Origin: Rikenellaceae bacterium
Lineage (GTDB): Bacteria; Bacteroidota; Bacteroidia; Bacteroidales; Rikenellaceae
NCBI GenBank assembly: GCA_902363575.1
Contig: CABJAJ010000004.1
Span: 62,001-126,000, forward strand
Length of the DNA stretch: 64,000 nucleotides
Direction of reading: 5' to 3'
Of this stretch, positions 60,463-64,000 are shown piece after piece. Within the stretch, counting starts at the first letter, position 1; every line of letters starts with the position of its first letter. Under the pieces are notes generated by a model. The model was not told the DNA's origin, searched no databases, and saw only the letters and a list, made by a program, of their open reading frames with translations. The position numbers and the translations under genes were made by a program.

Positions 60463-62262
60463 TTATTTCGCCGCCCGCTTGCGGTCGTTTTCGTCGAGCA
60501 GGATTTTCCGCAGCCGCATGGCATGGGGCGTCACCTCGACGTATTCGTCGGCCTTGATGTATTCGAGCGCCTCTTCGAGCGAGAAGATGCGCGGCGGGGC
60601 GATGGAGGCCTTGTCGTCCGAGCCCGACGCGCGCATGTTAGTGAGCTGCTTGGACTTGGTGACATTGACCGTGATGTCGTTCGAGCGCGTGTGCTCGCCG
60701 ATCACCTGCCCGCAGTAAACCTGCTCCATCGGGGCGATGAAGAAGCGTCCCCGGTCCTGCAGCTTGTCGATCGAGTAGGCATAGGCCGTGCCTGTCTCGC
60801 CGGAGATGATCGAGCCGTTGGTACGCATCTCGATCTCTCCGACCCAGGGCTCGAAGTCCTTGAGCCGGTGGGCCATGATCGCTTCACCGGCCGTGGCGGT
60901 CAGCATGTTGGAGCGCAGTCCGATGATGCCTCGCGAGGGGATGGTGAACTCCAGGCGGGTGCGGCCGCCGGTGCTCTCCATATTGGTCAGGGTCCCCTTG
61001 CGGCGGGTGGTCATTTCGATCACCGTCCCGGTGTATTCTTCCGGGCAGTCCACGGTCATCTCCTCGATCGGCTCGCACGACTTGCCGTCGATCTGCTTGA
61101 CAATGACCTTGGGCTGGCCGACCTGCAATTCGTAACCTTCGCGGCGCATGGTTTCGATGAGCACCGAGAGGTGCAGCACGCCGCGGCCGAATACCACGAA
61201 GCTGTCGGCGTTCTGCCCCGGCTCGACCCGCAGGGCGAGGTTTTTCTCCAGCTCGCGGTCGAGGCGCTCTTTGATATGGCGCGAGGTGACGTACTTGCCA
61301 TCCTTGCCGAAAAAGGGCGAGTTGTTGATGGTGAAGAGCATCGACATGGTGGGTTCGTCGATGGCGATGGGGGGCAGCGGTTCGGGGTTTTCATAGTCGC
61401 AGATCGTGTCGCCGATCTCAAACCCTTCGATGCCCACCAGGGCGCATATTTCGCCGCATTCGACCTGTTCCACCTTGCTTTTGCCCAGGCCGTCGAAGAC
61501 CATCAGCTCGCGGATGCGCGTCTTCTGCTGCGTGGTCCCGTCGCGCTTGGCGAGCGTCACCTGCTGACCGGCCGAAAGGGTGCCGCGCGTAAGTTTTCCT
61601 ACCGCGATCCGTCCGATGTATGGCGAATATTCGAGCGAGGTGATAAGCATTTGTGGCGTTCCTTCCACCACCGTCGGTTCGGGAATATCGTCGATTATGG
61701 CGTCGAGCAACGGGGCGATGGAGTCGGTCGGCTGATTCCACACATGGGACATCCAGCCCTGCTTGGCCGAGCCGTAAATGGTGCGGTAATCGAGCTGTTG
61801 CTCGGACGCTCCGAGCGAGAACATAAGGTCGAAAACCTGCTCGTTGACCACCTCCGGGCGGCAATTCGGCTTATCGACCTTGTTGATTACCACGATCGGT
61901 TTCTTGCCCAGCGCAAGGGCTTTCTGCAACACGAAACGGGTTTGGGGCATCGTCCCCTCGAAAGCATCGACCAGCAGCAGCACGCCGTCGCACATGTTGA
62001 GCACGCGCTCCACCTCGCCGCCGAAATCGGCATGGCCCGGTGTGTCTATGATATTGATTTTATGACCCTTGTAAATTACGGAAACGTTTTTGGAAAGGAT
62101 CGTGATTCCGCGCTCGCGCTCCAAATCGTTGTTGTCCAGAATGAGTTCGCCCGACTTGGCATTTTCCCGCAGCACATTGCCCTGAAGAATCATCTTATCG
62201 ACCAATGTGGTCTTACCGTGATCGACGTGGGCAATGATCGCGATATTGCGTAATTTTTGCAT
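60463..62262 (-). CDS. typA: Ribosome-associated GTPase TypA/BipA
   Basis: A 599-residue translational GTPase involved in ribosome assembly and stress or cold adaptation. G1 is [16 protein letters not shown] (~8-23), G2 is near [10 protein letters not shown]3 is [15 protein letters not shown] (~75-89) and G4 is [10 protein letters not shown] (~128-137). The C-terminal half has the TypA-specific block [19 protein letters not shown] (~405-423) and the [20 protein letters not shown] region. Start is the ATG at 62262. Its promoter faces away from that of aroB. Confidence 0.97.
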   Translation of the reverse strand: MQKLRNIAIIAHVDHGKTTLVDKMILQGNVLRENAKSGELILDNNDLERERGITILSKNVSVIYKGHKINIIDTPGHADFGGEVERVLNMCDGVLLLVDAFEGTMPQTRFVLQKALALGKKPIVVINKVDKPNCRPEVVNEQVFDLMFSLGASEQQLDYRTIYGSAKQGWMSHVWNQPTDSIAPLLDAIIDDIPEPTVVEGTPQMLITSLEYSPYIGRIAVGKLTRGTLSAGQQVTLAKRDGTTQQKTRIRELMVFDGLGKSKVEQVECGEICALVGIEGFEIGDTICDYENPEPLPPIAIDEPTMSMLFTINNSPFFGKDGKYVTSRHIKERLDRELEKNLALRVEPGQNADSFVVFGRGVLHLSVLIETMRREGYELQVGQPKVIVKQIDGKSCEPIEEMTVDCPEEYTGTVIEMTTRRKGTLTNMESTGGRTRLEFTIPSRGIIGLRSNMLTATAGEAIMAHRLKDFEPWVGEIEMRTNGSIISGETGTAYAYSIDKLQDRGRFFIAPMEQVYCGQVIGEHTRSNDITVNVTKSKQLTNMRASGSDDKASIAPPRIFSLEEALEYIKADEYVEVTPHAMRLRKILLDENDRKRAAK

Positions 62263-62281
62263 GTAGTACGTATTAATCGCA

Positions 62282-62289
62282 CAAAGGTA
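62282..62289 (-). promoter_or_regulatory. -7 promoter element for typA
   Basis: TACCTTTG on the minus strand matches TAnnTTTG, 19 bases before the typA ATG; only 21 bases separate it from the divergent aroB element. Confidence 0.65.
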
Positions 62290-62310
62290 ACAATTAATCG
62301 GGAAATGTGT

Positions 62311-62318
62311 TATTTTTG
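62311..62318 (+). promoter_or_regulatory. -7 promoter element for aroB
   Basis: TATTTTTG matches TAnnTTTG, 25 bases before the aroB ATG at 62344. Confidence 0.65.
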
Positions 62319-62343
62319 TTCAAATATTCCCTTAGACAAAGAG

Positions 62344-63360
62344 ATGGATTCCGACCTGAAAGTCAAGCTCGAAAGCGAGATTTACATCGGCCGGGCCGGG
62401 GAGCTGCTCCCCGGCCTGCTGCCCTCCGGGCGCGTGGTGGCCCTGTCCGACGCCAACATCGACCGCCGCTACCGCAAGCTGCTCGGCGGTTACGAACACG
62501 TGCTCATCGGGACGGGCGAGACGGTCAAGACCCTTCACACGGCCGGGACGATCTACCGTCGTTTTATCGAGATGGGCGTCGATCGGGAAACCTTCGTGCT
62601 GGGAATCGGCGGGGGGATCGTTACCGACATGGCGGGTTTCGTGGCCGCGACCTACATGCGCGGCCTGCGGTGCGGCTTCGTCTCGACGACCCTGCTGGGG
62701 CAGGTCGATGCGTCGGTCGGGGGTAAGAACGGGGTGAATGTGGACGGCTATAAGAATATGGTCGGCACCTTTTCGCAGCCGCAGTTCGTGGTGTGCGACG
62801 TGTCGATGCTCGCTACGCTTCCCGACCGCGAATTCCGGGCCGGTCTGGCCGAAGCGGTCAAGGCGGGCGTCGTCGGCGACCCGGAGCTTTTCGCCCTGCT
62901 CGAGCAGGTGTCGTTCGAGCGGCTGCGCACGGACGAAGACCTGCTCGAAGAGGTCGTTGCGGCGGCCATCCGCGTCAAGACGGCCATCGTCGCCCGCGAC
63001 GAGCGCGAGTCGGGCGAGCGGCGCAAGCTCAACCTGGGGCATACGCTGGGCCATGCCATCGAAAAGTGTTCGCCGCTGATGAACCACGGCGAAGCGGTGG
63101 CCGTGGGGATGGCGATGATCTCCCGTGCGGCCGTGCGGCTGGGGCTGCTTCCGTCGCAGGATGCAGCGCGTATTGCGACCCTGCTCGAACGTTTCGGCTT
63201 CGCGCTCGCCCCGCCCGTGGAGCTGCGCAAGCTAATGAAAGCCGTGCTCCGGGACAAGAAAGCGGCAGACGGCGTACTGAGGGTGGTGCTGCCCGTCGCA
63301 GTCGGGAACTGTGTGGTGCGCACCATGACCGTCGAAGAGCTTGCGGCGGCGCTCCGGTAG
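62344..63360 (+). CDS. aroB: 3-dehydroquinate synthase
   Basis: A 338-residue enzyme of the shikimate pathway that converts DAHP to 3-dehydroquinate using NAD and a divalent metal. Signatures are VLGIGGGIVTDMAGFVAATY (~84-103), STTLLGQVDASVGGKNGVN (~118-136), and the metal-binding LNLGHTLGHAIEKCSPLMNHGEAVAVGM region (~222-250, histidines at GHTLGH and NHGE). The ATG at 62344 is chosen because the upstream frame overlaps the divergent promoter. No terminator was recognised just after the stop. Confidence 0.96.
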   Translation: MDSDLKVKLESEIYIGRAGELLPGLLPSGRVVALSDANIDRRYRKLLGGYEHVLIGTGETVKTLHTAGTIYRRFIEMGVDRETFVLGIGGGIVTDMAGFVAATYMRGLRCGFVSTTLLGQVDASVGGKNGVNVDGYKNMVGTFSQPQFVVCDVSMLATLPDREFRAGLAEAVKAGVVGDPELFALLEQVSFERLRTDEDLLEEVVAAAIRVKTAIVARDERESGERRKLNLGHTLGHAIEKCSPLMNHGEAVAVGMAMISRAAVRLGLLPSQDAARIATLLERFGFALAPPVELRKLMKAVLRDKKAADGVLRVVLPVAVGNCVVRTMTVEELAAALR

Positions 63361-63480
63361 GAGGGGGCCGCGTCCGTTTGTTCGTTTCCGCTCCGAAAAT
63401 GAATCCGATGCCTGCCCATGCCTCCGTCGTATCGACAGCGGGCTGTCCGTAGGGTGGGATTCGACGCATCGATTAGGCAT

Positions 63481-63510
63481 AAAAAAGCGGCGGACTTTAG
63501 TCCGCCGCTT
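63481..63510 (-). terminator. Terminator of the malic enzyme gene
   Basis: A perfect 12-bp stem (63485-63496 against 63499-63510, AAGCGGCGGACT) with a 2-base loop, followed by T residues on the minus strand (63486-63481), 18 bases after the stop. Confidence 0.85.
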
Positions 63511-63527
63511 CGGTTTAAATCGCGTGC

Positions 63528-64000
63528 CTACCGCACCCCTTCCGCTTCGTGACGGCAGTGGACGAACTTGTTGCTCCGCTCCACCCGCTCCTTCAGCCGA
63601 AGGCGGTAGGCATCCCAGTCGGCGATTGCGAGCCGCGCTGCACCGGATTCCATCGCTGCGCGGGCGACCGCAGGGGCCACCGATACGATCAGCCGCCGGT
63701 CGAGAGGCTTGGGAATCAGATAGTCCTTGCCGAAATGAAGCTCCCGTACTCCGTAGGCTTCGAGCACTTCGTGCGGCACGGGCTCCTTGGCCAGCGCGGC
63801 GATGGCATGGGCGGCCGCAATCTTCATCGGCTCGTCGATCTTGCGGGCCCCCACGTCGAGCGCACCCCGGAAGATGTAGGGGAAGCCCAGCACGTTGTTC
63901 ACCTGATTGGGGTAATCGGAACGGCCCGTGGCGAAGATGATGTCGGGACGCGAGGCCATCGCCTCGTCGTAGGCGATCTCAGGATCGGGGTTGGCCAGAG
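63528..64000 (-). CDS. Malic enzyme, NAD(P)-dependent (C-terminal part, cut by window edge; single-domain type)
   Basis: The last ~157 residues of a malic enzyme that decarboxylates malate to pyruvate; the N-terminal part lies beyond the right edge. [20 protein letters not shown], then [20 protein letters not shown] and [11 protein letters not shown] are diagnostic of the prokaryotic NAD-binding domain, and [13 protein letters not shown] with [19 protein letters not shown] follow near the end. The protein stops ~30 residues later (EAEGVR), so it lacks the C-terminal phosphotransacetylase-like domain carried by MaeB-type enzymes. A strong terminator follows. Confidence 0.93.
   Translation of the reverse strand, partial: LANPDPEIAYDEAMASRPDIIFATGRSDYPNQVNNVLGFPYIFRGALDVGARKIDEPMKIAAAHAIAALAKEPVPHEVLEAYGVRELHFGKDYLIPKPLDRRLIVSVAPAVARAAMESGAARLAIADWDAYRLRLKERVERSNKFVHCRHEAEGVR

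Noticed and set aside
60232..62253. 673-residue plus-strand open frame opposite typA
   Set aside because: Antisense shadow of a well-conserved GTPase gene.
1..64000. tRNA, rRNA, insertion sequence or prophage genes
   Set aside because: I looked in the larger gaps for T-arm GTTCRANTC-type sequences, transposase-like frames and inverted terminal repeats and found none that held up.

Overview
The window looks like a chromosomal segment of a high-GC member of the Bacteroidota, most likely Bacteroidales and plausibly an Alistipes-type gut organism. That placement is inferred from gene content: BtuG/BtuB cobalamin capture, GIN-domain, BACON-domain and DUF2851 proteins, a GSCFA protein, and dipeptidyl-peptidase III. 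It also rests on the recurrent Bacteroidota -7 promoter element TAnnTTTG in front of many genes and the absence of Shine-Dalgarno boxes. About 57 protein genes are supported. No rRNA, tRNA, CRISPR array or insertion sequence was found.

Layout. 0-2 kb: a minus-strand cobalamin riboswitch with its own intrinsic terminator, followed by a BtuG-like lipoprotein and the start of a BtuB-like TonB receptor. 2-4.5 kb: an ECF sigma factor, a small membrane protein and a Spy/CpxP-like plus GIN-domain sensor-like protein. 4.7-9.6 kb: sugar kinase, MurQ, UbiD-type decarboxylase, a four-HhH membrane protein and ribosomal protein S21. 9.6-10.7 kb: a gene-free convergent region holding four 127-bp tandem repeats and ten 14-bp polypyrimidine repeats. 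10.7-18.4 kb: outer-membrane proteins, a metallophosphoesterase lipoprotein, an M1-like peptidase, a PAS protein, a ClC transporter and TrpS. 18.5-26.6 kb: OxyR, then a seven-gene operon rsfS-ftsH-cdsA-psd-(AI-2E transporter)-(riboflavin kinase)-ahcY.

26.7-31.8 kb: M16 peptidase, DUF456 protein and panC-panD. 32-35.6 kb: two large repeat-built lipoproteins in one operon; the first is knocked out of frame at a run of nine G right after its lipobox. 36-41.2 kb: DPP III, a PH-like membrane protein, ispD, a flavin-binding-fold protein and an M23 peptidase. 41.5-46.4 kb: a membrane TPR-AraC regulator followed by two BACON lipoproteins that share an unrecognised repeated module; one of these also carries an in-frame G9 run. 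46.7-49.8 kb: lpxK, purine nucleoside phosphorylase, ssb and an SDR oxidoreductase. 50.5-58.9 kb: dCMP deaminase, secA, DUF2851, SufT-like, SufE, a degenerate PafA-like phosphatase homologue and a GSCFA protein. 58.9-64 kb: ispE, rpiB, typA, aroB and the 3' part of a malic enzyme.

Most of the window is housekeeping and envelope biology: isoprenoids, lipid A, phospholipids, peptidoglycan recycling, protein export and Fe-S assembly. The parts that are least explained are the two lipoprotein regions with G9 tracts and the BACON/TPR-AraC cluster, the convergent repeat region, the Spy-GIN sigma-factor locus, the catalytically stripped PafA homologue, and several genes whose promoter element sits 4-7 nt from the start codon, which implies leaderless mRNAs.
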